This document shows positions 1 through 8,917 of a DNA stretch of 64,000 bases, in pieces. The notes under the pieces are model-generated. The model did not search any database. It had not been told where the DNA came from and saw only the letters and a program-made list of their open reading frames with translations. The number at the start of each line of letters is the position of its first letter. Position 1 is the first letter of the stretch. The stretch is from Siphonodentalium dalli (Eukaryota; Mollusca; Scaphopoda; Gadilida; Siphonodentaliidae): contig CP136069.1 of the NCBI GenBank assembly GCA_032622095.1, positions 83,166,958 to 83,230,957 of the forward strand, in the 5' to 3' direction. Both the position numbers and the translations under genes were made by a program.

Positions 1-445
1 TTGTTGTATATCTTTGAGCTGCGGCCATTTTGACAGCCATTTCATGGCCGCGATTGTATTATTTTCTGCCCGTGTCGCTCTATTCGCTCCCTTACTCTGA
101 ATTCACAAACTGGTATAACTGCGTAATTTCTATGCCACAATGTATGAGATACTGACTGATTTTGAGAACTATTGTAATATAATATATTAGATAAATACAA
201 ATGTTGGTATGAAGGCAATCAACTGGGATTGAGCCACAGTATTAGAGATAGCTGGTCAGCTGGGGATTTGGCTATGGACCTATGACCTAAAACTCATCTC
301 AGCCCAAAAGGTTTGTATCAGTTCTTGCAAATATGGCTTTCACAATTTTCCAGCGCAGACGCCTTGAGATAAAAGATAATTTCAAATCATTGTCAAATAC
401 AATTACATACAAATTGTGCTTTGAACATAATCTCATTCTTTACAG
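1..445. other. Intronic or flanking sequence, nothing recognised
   Basis: AT-rich non-coding sequence before the first supported exon. It ends in a pyrimidine-containing acceptor, tctcattctttacag. I see no ORF, repeat or RNA gene in it. Confidence 0.5.
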
Positions 446-502
446 GAAGAAAAGAGTCACGGGTTTGATGTAAATAAATTCAAAGAAGCCAACAAAGCTA
501 AT
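446..502 (+). CDS. Internal coding exon, likely N-terminal extension of EEF1D
   Basis: A 57-nt exon between a good acceptor (ttctttacag) and a consensus donor (AAT|gtaagt). It encodes 19 residues, EEKSHGFDVNKFKEANKAN. The other two forward frames hit stops, so only this phase-0 frame is open. The peptide is charged and low in hydrophobics, probably disordered or helical, and I do not recognise it alone. Its exit phase (0) matches the 22-nt microexon at 8840, which leads to the 13089 exon and then in frame into the EEF1D start exon. Upstream exons would lie outside the window. It could instead belong to a separate upstream gene whose last exon I have missed. Confidence 0.6.
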
Positions 503-564
503 GTAAGTTTAGAAATGATTTTACAAATATCAATGTCACAACACAAATCACAGTAACCCTGATT

Positions 565-777
565 CAGTAATGCCCTAAATAATCAACTTCTTAACCTCAG
601 CAGAATTATGGGTAACTTTTCAGGATTTAGTTGGAAATATGGCTTGTTGCCATTCATCGGAAAGCTCTCAGTGAGCGCTTTCCGATGAATGGCAACAGGC
701 CATATTTCCGACTAAATCCTGAAAAGTTACCCATAATTCTTCTGTGGTTAAGGAGTAGATTATTTAGGGCATTACTG
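565..777. mobile_element. Palindromic MITE, CAGTAATGCC family, copy 1
   Basis: Nearly perfect foldback: the left arm starts CAGTAATGCCCTAAATAATC and the right arm is its reverse complement ending GGCATTACTG, with almost no loop. Other copies are flanked by TA on both sides, which suggests a Tc1/mariner-type target duplication. About eleven full or partial copies occur in the window. No transposase is encoded. Confidence 0.85.
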
Positions 778-1424
778 TAATTATGCCAAATAAACCTCCC
801 TCTCCATGACTTATCTGCTTTTTGTAATGGTTTTTGAATACCTGATAATGGTCACTGTAAAGCAAAATATAACAATATTGTGGACATCCCTGATTAAGTG
901 GTCCTGCTAATTTGCTATGATGCTGGTGGGTCATCCTGATTTAGCTATGTTGTTGTTGTGTGCAGTAAATTCCTCCATTGAGTCGGAGCATCCTGCTGGA
1001 TGCCGGTAGAGCTGTTATGTCTGGATGATCTGTTTTCGTTGAACTTCTTTCATCCTTGAATCATCAAATAAATATTCCATTCATTAAATTAGCGGAATTA
1101 GTTAAAAGTCTAGAGTGTCAATGGGAGGTGCAAACTCTAGTAGATTAGTATGTTAGTGGGAACAACAAAAGTAGCCACATATATTTAAATTGTTTGTAAA
1201 TCACAGCATTATGCCTCATGATTGGACAAACAACAACATAGCTAAATCACCATGAATCACAAATGTTTATTTGTTTATTTATTTGTTTGTATATTGTAAG
1301 AGAAAGTTATGAGGGAAGTTGGTAGGACAATGCTGTTAATAAGCGAAAGTACCGTTATTATTTCTAAAGTCGTCATTTTCACAGTATTTGCCTAATTAAA
1401 GTGATGTGAAACACTCCGGTTGGG
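778..1424. other. Unassigned intronic sequence
   Basis: No coding potential or recognised repeat. It is AT-rich with short T-rich runs. Confidence 0.4.
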
Positions 1425-1675
1425 TTATCAAATAGAAGTGGAGAATAATCTTGCTCAAAGTAGTTATTTTCATGAATATTAATCCAAATTTACAACATAC
1501 ACCGTCAGTCTTCTATATTTATCAAATGCAATGAGTTCGATGGCGAAATTATTTGCGTTAGTTTAATGCCGATTGTCCTGAAATGTAAATATTTGCAATT
1601 GAGCGTAGTTCAGATGGTGTTTTCTATGTAGTTGTATGGTCAATTTCTTTGAGATTTTGGGCGATGTTAGTAGAA
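1425..1675 (+). repeat. Dispersed repeat shared with 50097-50330
   Basis: About 240 bp, clearly homologous in the same orientation to 50097-50330. Both share the runs AGAATAATCTTGCTCAAAG and GTAGTTGTATGGTC. At 50 kb the repeat continues into a block ending TTGAGTACCTTTAA, so this looks like a truncated copy of the TTAAAGGTAC family. Confidence 0.65.
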
Positions 1676-2050
1676 TGCTACATTCCCCCAGTTGGCATAG
1701 CGCCTGAGTACTAATTCGTCAGTTTCACTCAACCAAACAAGTCAATAATATGTCTTTAAGAGCAATTCTTAAAATATTTTTACAATATATATATTATTGG
1801 CTATTTAAACAGATAATAACTCTTCCTGGATTCATCAAAATTAGCCAAATGTCGTGAAAATGACAACTTGAGAAAGATAATAGTATGTTTTTCTTAAAAG
1901 AGTTGGTTCGTCGCACCAACATCATAGCAATTAAATCAGCAGGACCAACCAACATCCTAGTAAATTAGCAGGACCACATGACAAGGGGTGCTGTAGTTTT
2001 TCATTTTGGAGTCAATGATCATTGAGTGGATTACACAATTATAATGTATA
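1676..2050. other. Unassigned intronic sequence
   Basis: Nothing recognised. Confidence 0.4.
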
Positions 2051-2474
2051 TGTGACCCGCCATATCAAATCCAGTCAGAAGTCGGGATTTTTTACCCTGA
2101 GCCAATGCATTCTCTTATATATGCGAGTCGACCATAGGTCGCCTCGCATATATAAGAGAATGCATTGGCCTAACAATTTTTAGGACATAAAATAAAAAAC
2201 ATCCATTACCCTGCAGGGAGCCCCACACATATATAGAAGCATATAGAAGAGTGTCGTCTGCTAATGTTTGTCTGGGGCTCTGTATGGGTGAAATTATATA
2301 TAAAATTGTTAAAGAATACAAGAACAAATTATTAAAATTGTAAAAAATTGTTAGGCCAATGCATTCTCTTATATATGCGAGGCAACCTATGGTCGACTTG
2401 CATATATAAGAGAATGCATTGGCACAGGGTAAAAAAAATCCCAACTTCCGACTGGATTTGATATGGCGGGTCAC
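2051..2474. mobile_element. TIR element TGTGACCCGCCATATC with two internal hairpins
   Basis: Inverted ends begin TGTGACCCGCCATATC and finish with the complement GATATGGCGGGTCACA. The TIR extends at least 45 bp, through an AAGTCGGGA(T)n stretch. Inside are two copies of a hairpin with arms ATATATAAGAGAATGCATTGG, plus an AT-rich piece that also occurs in the TTAACCCTTTGAGTGCC MITEs. It is non-autonomous: three element families with different ends share this internal module. Confidence 0.8.
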
Positions 2475-2563
2475 ATATGTGTAAATATTTAATGGCAGGG
2501 AAAACCCTTGAGATTTAAATCATTGTAGGAATACTCTAGTGAATGCTTTTGCCAAGTAAATTA

Positions 2564-2823
2564 TTAACCCTTCATGACTGGAGCTTCCTTATATTTTGTA
2601 AAAACCCTGTGCCAATGATTCTCTTATATATGTGAGTCTCCCATAGGGAGCCTCAAATATATAAGAGAATGCATTGGCCTAACAATATTCACATTGACCT
2701 TGTAAGCCAATACATTCTCTTATATATGCGAGGCTCCCTATGGGAGCCTCGAATATATAAGATAATGCACTGGGACAGGATCTTTAATGCTGCAGCAGCG
2801 CAGCTCCAGTATGACAGGGTTAA
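2564..2823. mobile_element. TTAA-flanked MITE, CCCTTCATGACTGGAGC family
   Basis: Starts TTAACCCTTCATGACTGG and ends GACAGGGTTAA, with TTAA at both edges as in piggyBac-type insertions. It contains two perfect hairpins of the form CATTCTCTTATATATG...CATATATAAGAGAATG, separated by a spacer reading 'accttgtaagcca'. It has no coding capacity. Confidence 0.8.
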
Positions 2824-2945
2824 TTGTTGAGTTCCATCTAGGAAGAAAACAAAAAAACCTGCATCCAGTCTTAACTTGCAATTAATATTTTATGTTAGTG
2901 TGAGTGGCAAACATAATGGTGTTCTGGTCTGAAATAATCTATGAA

Positions 2946-3200
2946 CAAGCCTTGAAATAGGGTGTCTGTCATTTGCAGAATGAGGTCCCCAGAGGGTGAA
3001 TTTAGTGATGCTACCCCCGCATAGCGGGCTAGCATCACCAAATTCACCCTCTGGGAACCTCATTCTGCTGAGGTGTAAGCAGAATGAGGTCCCCAGAGGG
3101 TGAAATTGGTGATGCTAGCCCGCTATGCGGGGTAGCATCACTAAATTCACCCTCTGGGGACCTCATTCTGCAAATGACAGACACACTATTTCAAGGCTTG
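2946..3200. mobile_element. hAT-like foldback MITE, CAAGCCTTGAAATAG family, intact
   Basis: The TIR is CAAGCCTTGAAATAG and its complement, flanked by a perfect 8-bp duplication TCTATGAA at 2938-2945 and 3201-3208. The interior holds two back-to-back hairpins with arms GCAGAATGAGGTCCCCAGAG...GTGAATTTAGTGATGC. An 8-bp duplication fits hAT-type transposition. This is the best preserved member of a family with about eight copies here. Confidence 0.85.
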
Positions 3201-3443
3201 TCTATGAAACTAATGTGCAGGCGTGCATATTAAAGGTTGTTCATGTTGTCAGTGTCAACAACAACTAAAATCAATAGTCACCATACAATATAGATAATGG
3301 CACGAATCACTACTCTGGATATGCTCATAGAGGTCATGTTCAATCAATTCAATTTTGAACTTCTGACGGGGAACTTTTATAACATTGAAAATATGCATAG
3401 CCAGAGTAGATGGCAATTAACTGAGCAGGATCATCATGGCATA
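3201..3443. other. Unassigned intronic sequence
   Basis: No ORF or repeat recognised. Confidence 0.4.
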
Positions 3444-3577
3444 CAGTAATGCCCTAAATAATCGACTCCTTACCCACAGCAGAATTATGGGTAATTTTTC
3501 AGGATTTAGTCGGAAATATGGCTTGTTGCCATTCATCGGAAAGCTCTCACTGAGTCGATTATTTAGGACATTTACTG
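3444..3577. mobile_element. Palindromic MITE, CAGTAATGCC family, right arm deleted
   Basis: The full left arm runs through GGAAAGCTCTCACTGAG and then jumps to the last 30 bp of the right arm (GTCGATTATTTAGG...TTTACTG). The deletion takes out most of the second arm, so no long hairpin remains. Confidence 0.75.
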
Positions 3578-3605
3578 TAATCCACAAACAAAATAACATC
3601 ATCTG

Positions 3606-4029
3606 TCATTTGCAGATTGAGGTCCCCAGAGGGTAAATTTAGTGATGCTATCCCGCCCAGTGGGCTAGCATCATTAAATTCAACCTCTGCGAACCTCATT
3701 CTGCTTATGCCTCAACTGCTATGGGAGACCTGGGATCAGGTTGAATTTCATCAGTTGAAATTGGTGATGTTCACCCATTAGTCACCTCAATTATGCATTT
3801 TATCTTCTGCAACTTATGGGGATATAGAAACTTCCCAGAAGGGAGAAAGCAACTTAAATCAATGTTAATTTGAGACCATAGATACTCCCCAGAAGATGAG
3901 GCCTAAGCAGAACGAGGTCCCCAGAGGGTGAATTTGGTGATGCTGGCCCACTGTGTGGGATAACATCACTAAATTCACCCTCTGGGGACCTCATTTTGCA
4001 AATGACACACAAACTATTTGCAGGTTTGA
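3606..4029. mobile_element. hAT-like foldback MITE, CAAGCCTGCAAATAG family, long form
   Basis: Begins 'tgtcatttgcagattgagg' and ends 'caaatgacacacaaactatttgcaggttt'. Two hairpins of the GAGGTCCCCAGAGGGT type flank a roughly 200-bp middle section (CTTAGGCCTCAACTGC ... AAGATGAGGCCTAAGC) that the short 2946 copy lacks. The left terminus is truncated. Confidence 0.7.
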
Positions 4030-4181
4030 TCAGACGCCAAATACATTTCAGGCACCCTAAATCTGAATTTGCTGAAATTTATGTATTTCATGGATCATTA
4101 GATTTAAAAATTAAATACACTGATGGCAAATTTAAACATGGGCAGGATGGATTCCAAGCTGAATAACTCTAAAAGGGAAAA

Positions 4182-4543
4182 TTTAAATGGGGACTGTACA
4201 ATAATTCCGGCCATTTATGGGACCATGTCCTTTTATACTCAACAGAATATATGTAGCAAATGAATGAATTTGAGCCACAGATTAGGCAAAATACACTCAT
4301 GTGCTCCATGAACAATAATTGAACGATAAAAACATGAAATTTATTATGAAAATGAGTTTATGACTCGAATTATAAATTCATTTTCATCATAATTACCATG
4401 TTGTTTGTTTTGTTCATCCATAGAGCATGTGACTGTATTTTGCACTAATACATATAATTCACACATTTGTTGCATATATTCTGTTGAGCATAAAATGAGA
4501 TGGTCCCATAAATGGCAGGATTTAGTGTACAGTGCCCCTTTAA
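4182..4543. mobile_element. Foldback element with arms of about 150 bp, TTTAAAxGGGGCACTGTAC ends
   Basis: Left arm (TTTAAATGGGGACTGTAC...CCATTTATGGGACCAT...CAACAGAATATATG) and right arm (its complement ending GTACAGTGCCCCTTTAA) pair across about 150 bp at roughly 80% by eye, leaving a short AT-rich loop near 4345. No product is encoded: the opposed reading frames here are mirror images of each other. Confidence 0.7.
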
Positions 4544-4674
4544 TGCCAGTTGTCATGTCACATCATCATACATTAAAACATAATAATCACTACAAGTTAT
4601 TCTTCTACTTACACAGGACTTTGCGATGCAGCAGGTGATTAATTCTATGTTTGATGTGTTTGGTTTCTTTTAAT

Positions 4675-4913
4675 TTAACCCTTTGAGTGCCAGGGGCCGA
4701 TCTCATCGGCCCTAAACCTACAAAATAAGTCTGTTAAAGAATATAAGAATAAATTATTAAAATTGTAAAAAATTGTAAAAAATTGTAAAAAAACCCAATT
4801 GTATTCTCTTATATATGCGAGGCGACCTATGGTCGACTCGCATATATAAGAGAATGCATTGGCACAGGGTATATGGGTTGATACAAAAATCGACCTGGCA
4901 CTCAAAGGGTTAA
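4675..4913. mobile_element. TTAA-flanked MITE, CCCTTTGAGTGCCA family
   Basis: TTAACCCTTTGAGTGCCAGG at the left and CTGGCACTCAAAGGGTTAA at the right, with TTAA at both ends. The interior has a palindrome GCCGATCTCATCGGC, an A/T-rich tract, and one hairpin with ATATATAAGAGAATGCATTGG arms. It is closely related to 21015-21258 and 59120-59341. Confidence 0.85.
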
Positions 4914-4967
4914 AGATTTTAAACATTTACTCCACAGGGGGCAGCCTCAGTCCCACAAACAGCCATT

Positions 4968-5212
4968 TTAACCCTCCCATGACCGGAGATTCTTGAAATT
5001 TTGCGAAAACTCTGTGCCAGTGAATTCTCTTATATATGCGAGTCTCCCATTGCTTATTAGAAAATGCATTTACTATTTACCTTGATATTGTAAGCCAGTG
5101 CATTTTCTTATATATAAGAGGCTCCCTATGGGAGACTCGCATATATAAGAGCATGCACTGGCACATGATCTTTAATTCTGCACCAGCGCAGCTACCGCCA
5201 TGCTGCGATTTC
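4968..5212. mobile_element. TTAA-flanked MITE, CATGACxGGAG family, decayed
   Basis: The left end TTAACCCTCCCATGACCGG is intact. The first hairpin has lost its second arm, the second hairpin is present, and the right end has diverged (GCGCAGCTACCGCCATG) without a readable TTAA. Confidence 0.65.
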
Positions 5213-5572
5213 ATTCTGTGAATGCATGGGAGTGAAAAGAATATTTTTTTAAGTGAGCAAAATATCATCTTGAAAACAAGAAAATGTGAAATGATGTAAA
5301 CATTAAGTTTCTGTGTTGTGGAATTGCATGAAATTCCACAGAGAGGAACTTGATGACATCCAACATTTTCAAAATACTGTTAGAGAATTTGTATAATTTC
5401 AAGCGGTCAATTCAGGGAAATCCCATGATTCGGTCCTGGAAAATAACTGTTGGGTGTGTAACAAACAAAGAATAGCACGTGTTATTGGTGGACAGCTGAT
5501 GGAACTCTTGCGATCACAGAAGGATAATATTCGGAGCTCATTTTGCTATCATTACATCATCTGATGGCTATG
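5213..5572. other. Unassigned intronic sequence
   Basis: Nothing recognised apart from a short inverted match (GTGGAATT...AATTCCAC) near 5320-5340. Confidence 0.4.
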
Positions 5573-6024
5573 CACAGTGGGCTAGCATCATCAAATTCAC
5601 CCTCTGGGAACCTAATTCTGCTTAGGCCTCAACTTTTATGGGAGACCTATGTTCAGATTGAATTCCCCCAGTTGAAATTTGTGATGTTCCCCCCATTAGT
5701 CCCCTCGATTATGCATTTTATCTTGTGCAAATTAGGAGATATAGAAACTGAACAGAAGGGAAAAAGTAACTAATAACAATGTTATTTAGACAAAAGATAC
5801 TTCCCAAAAGATGAGGCCTAAGCAGAATGAGTTCCCCATGCAGAGGGTGAATTTGGTGATGATAATGGCTGTGCGGTATAGCGTCACTAAATTCACCCTC
5901 TGGGGACCTCATTCTGCAAATGACAGGCACACTATTTAGTGTAAACATATTTTTATTTCCAAATCCAAACATAATACACATAATACACAAGTGACATAAA
6001 TATATAACACTATTTCAAGGTTTG
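5573..6024. mobile_element. hAT-like foldback MITE (GAGGTCCCCAGAGGGT family) with a 70-bp insertion
   Basis: A diverged long-form copy: left hairpin half lost, middle section and right hairpin present. Just before the end, about 70 bp of AT-rich DNA interrupts the terminal repeat. It is flanked by CACTATTT on both sides, which looks like an 8-bp target duplication around a tiny secondary insertion. Confidence 0.6.
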
Positions 6025-6387
6025 AGAGCAGTTCTGTTTATATCTGGTATGATTGTTGTTTTATTACTGAGGCTGCCTGGCTGCTGTTGTGTGTGTTTCA
6101 ATTTCATTAATATTTTATCAACCATCATTATATGTATACCTAGGTCCCAAATCAAAGACTTCAAAGCACGGGTCATCATCAGATATTCATCAGATCACAT
6201 ATTATCTGAGTTTAATTGGTCAAATTATGAGTTAATTTACATTTTCAGCTTTGAATCCTTTATAAATCAATAATTGATTTTTGCTTTGTACTTTCATGGG
6301 TCTTGAATGTAATTTCTAACAACATTCAACACAGCACATGTGATAACATTAATTCTGACTTTTGGTTTCAATGTTGGGAGTCCAGAT

Positions 6388-6712
6388 TAAAGATACATAT
6401 AAATCCGATTTAACACCCCTAAATTACTAATTCTTCAGCTTCGGGAGTAAAAAATATTAAATTTAAGTCAAGGAACACACCCATCAAAGCCCAGAGCTAT
6501 CAGATTTCAAGTTTTGAAATGCCAACCGACATACTCTCGATACCAAATTGCATTGATATATAACACTTTTTGGGCAATATTATACTATAATTGACAGTGC
6601 GTGTATTATTTTTTGGAAATTAATTAATTTTGATAACTGAAGAGGCATTTCAAGAAATGTTGGAATCTGATGATATGTGTGGACCATCGAATCGGATTGT
6701 GTACCTTTAAAT
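6388..6712. mobile_element. TIR element, TTAAAGGTACACAATCCGA family, copy 1
   Basis: Inverted ends: TTAAAGATACATATAAATCCGA at the left and TCGGATTGTGTACCTTTAA at the right. The inner sequence (reverse complement of TAATTTAGG...CGAAGC) matches 17660-18102 and 50330-50543. It is non-coding. Confidence 0.6.
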
Positions 6713-7805
6713 GTTGTCAATAACAAATAATCTCAGAAAAATTTGTGTTACGATTGTGCAGCTACAATCCAATGTAATGTCATATGCCTGACATTGGATT
6801 AAACAAAAATTGTTACTTGTGCAAGAATTCAAGTTGTTTTGGTTCAAAATGTATTATGAAATTATCAGTAATTAATACTTTTCTCAAGTAAATTGTAATT
6901 GGGCCATTTCTCAATTACAAGTTATTGAAAGTAATTAATTGCTTTGATAAATAGACATGTAATTCAATTACTTTTCAATTGTATTCTTACTTTCATGATT
7001 ATCATTTAAAGACGACATATTAAGTTTTTTTTACATTTATTGGTGAGGTTTCATCATGCAGTTCATGTGCACCAACATGTTGTATACATGTATTTATTTC
7101 AGTAACTATGCTTTTAATTTTCTTACATGCATTGCAACTAATGCAGACTAATGCATAATATTTATGAAAATAATCATCAGAAACAATTATACATTCTTTG
7201 CCTGTTCAGTTAGATTCAGTCCCCAAAACAATGAAAATAACACAAAGGTTTATTTGCTTTTGAAATTCTGTTGAGATTTAAAGTCAATTTCATTGAACTT
7301 CAATGTTCTTTCCAGAGATAGATACAATAATTTTGTCTTCAAAATTTAATTCTATGAACTATAGGTTACAAGCAACTAAATCTTTGAAAGTATGCCCCTT
7401 GATATCTGTGTAGGGAAACGGAATAGGCATAACATAAAATTTGGGCAGCTGAATCATGATGGTGTATATAATATATATGGTTGCTTAATATGAACAAAAT
7501 AAGAAATTCATAGACTATGTTAATTCCTTGGCCATTTGTGTGGGATTGTTCGCCAAGTATCTACGTTTGTTGCCATATTGGGGAGTGGTGGGCATATTGA
7601 TCTATACTGAATTTTTTTGCAAAAAAGCGGTAGTTGTAGAAATGACAATTTATTTCCAGGAATAATTATATGTATCGTCACCATTTTTTTTACATCTATA
7701 TATAGTTTGGCTCAGATACATAATGAATCGTGGGCATGATTAACCCTAACACTGTCACCTATGGGAAATTATTTAGTTATTGTAGCCACTATGAATGGCT
7801 TTTAA
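6713..7805. other. Unassigned intronic sequence
   Basis: About 1.1 kb of AT-rich DNA with no supported exon, TIR pair or RNA gene. Splice-like signals occur but no open exon of coding character accompanies them. Confidence 0.4.
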
Positions 7806-8111
7806 TTAACTTCAGGAAAAACCCTTTCATGATGGCAGCTGTGCTGGTGCAGCATTAAAGATGCTGTGCCAATGCACACTCTTATATATGTGAGTCTCCC
7901 ATAAGGAGCCTCGCTATATGTAAGTCTCCCATAAGGAGCCTCGCATATATAAGAGAATGCACTGGCTTACAAGGCCAATGTAAATATTGCTAGGTCAATG
8001 TATTCTCTTATATAGGCAAGGCTCCCTATGAGAGACTCGTATATATAAGAGAATGCATTGGCACAGGGTTTTCGAAATATTTATTCAAGCTCCAGTGATG
8101 GAAGAGTTAAG
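7806..8111. mobile_element. TTAA-type MITE, CATGACxGGAG family, reverse orientation
   Basis: Reads ACCCTTTCATGATGGCAGC at the left and CTCCAGTGATGGAAGAGTTAA at the right. It has two hairpins; the first has an internal partial duplication of its arm (GTCTCCCATAAGGAGCCTCGC occurs twice). Confidence 0.7.
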
Positions 8112-8839
8112 GTAGCTCTCTCTCTCCTGACCAAATTTAAACTCTCCTTTTCTGAATCACATATAACTGTCTGAGTTTTGTATTCCAAAGCACTTCTACA
8201 AAGTTTATCCATTGCTTCTGCCTTTCCCATAGTGTTACAATAACCATGCCCCCTGAGCCATAAATCTATAGCCACATTAACCAAATGTGGTCATACGTGA
8301 TAAACATATAGCCACATTGACAGCCATATTTATTCATCATATTCCAATAATCACAGAGTCCTCGTAAATCATCGAAGTTGTGTTTCATTTGCATTACGGC
8401 AGTCCTTCGCAATTTTTAATTCACAGGTGCTAAAATTCACATTCATCCCTCTTGTCAAAATGTTCATGGTCACTGTAATAGCTGATTAAATATTGAACTA
8501 TTTGAAGGTATATTTAGAACTTTTCCCATCTCAGTTAAATTATTGGCATGTGAAAGTGTAACTGGACAATAGGTCTATCCCACAATGACATTTTGTTTGA
8601 GAAAAACCCCAACTTGCGATTATATCTGGCACATTTACACATGTCTTCTGAGTTGCGAGAGCAGTTATAAAGTGGTCTCGCTGTGTTTTCCTCATGAGAA
8701 GGACTGTTACGGTTGGATGAATTAGGGCCCCTCCATAAATTCTGTTTGTGGGGTTCATACAGTTTGTTGAATTTTTCTAGAGATAAAAATCCCATAACAT
8801 TGAAACTTCCATTAATTTCTAATGTTTTTTTTCTTCCAG
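8112..8839. other. Unassigned intronic sequence before the microexon
   Basis: No repeat recognised. Ends in a strong T-rich tract and cttccag acceptor. Confidence 0.4.
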
Positions 8840-8861
8840 ATATCAAGTGTTTCTGGACTAG
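8840..8861 (+). CDS. 22-nt microexon, likely EEF1D N-terminal extension
   Basis: The sequence between a strong acceptor (ten T-rich bases, then cttccag) and the donor CTAG|gttagt is 22 nt, ATATCAAGTGTTTCTGGAC plus TAG. Read at phase 0 after the 446-502 exon it gives ISSVSGL plus one base. That base joins the GT of the 13089 exon to make a glycine codon. No other length class would connect the phase-0 donor at 502 to the exon at 13089, which needs phase 1. The short length makes the call depend on this phase match and on the splice signals; RNA data would settle it. Confidence 0.5.
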
Positions 8862-8917
8862 GTTAGTATTTTAGGCAATAATTCTTGTATACCCACTGGA
8901 TATACCCATATGTTATA

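Noticed and set aside
2100-2165. TATATAA strings in hairpins as TATA boxes
   Set aside because: They are stem sequence of the MITE hairpins, present in both orientations in all copies, with no transcript context.
2115-2474. Frame of 119 codons on the minus strand, and similar ones at 4675, 5077, 59086 and 19621 (phrases CANAFSYIC, YIRECIGL)
   Set aside because: They are translations of the shared ATATATAAGAGAATGCATTGG hairpin and MITE ends, not genes.
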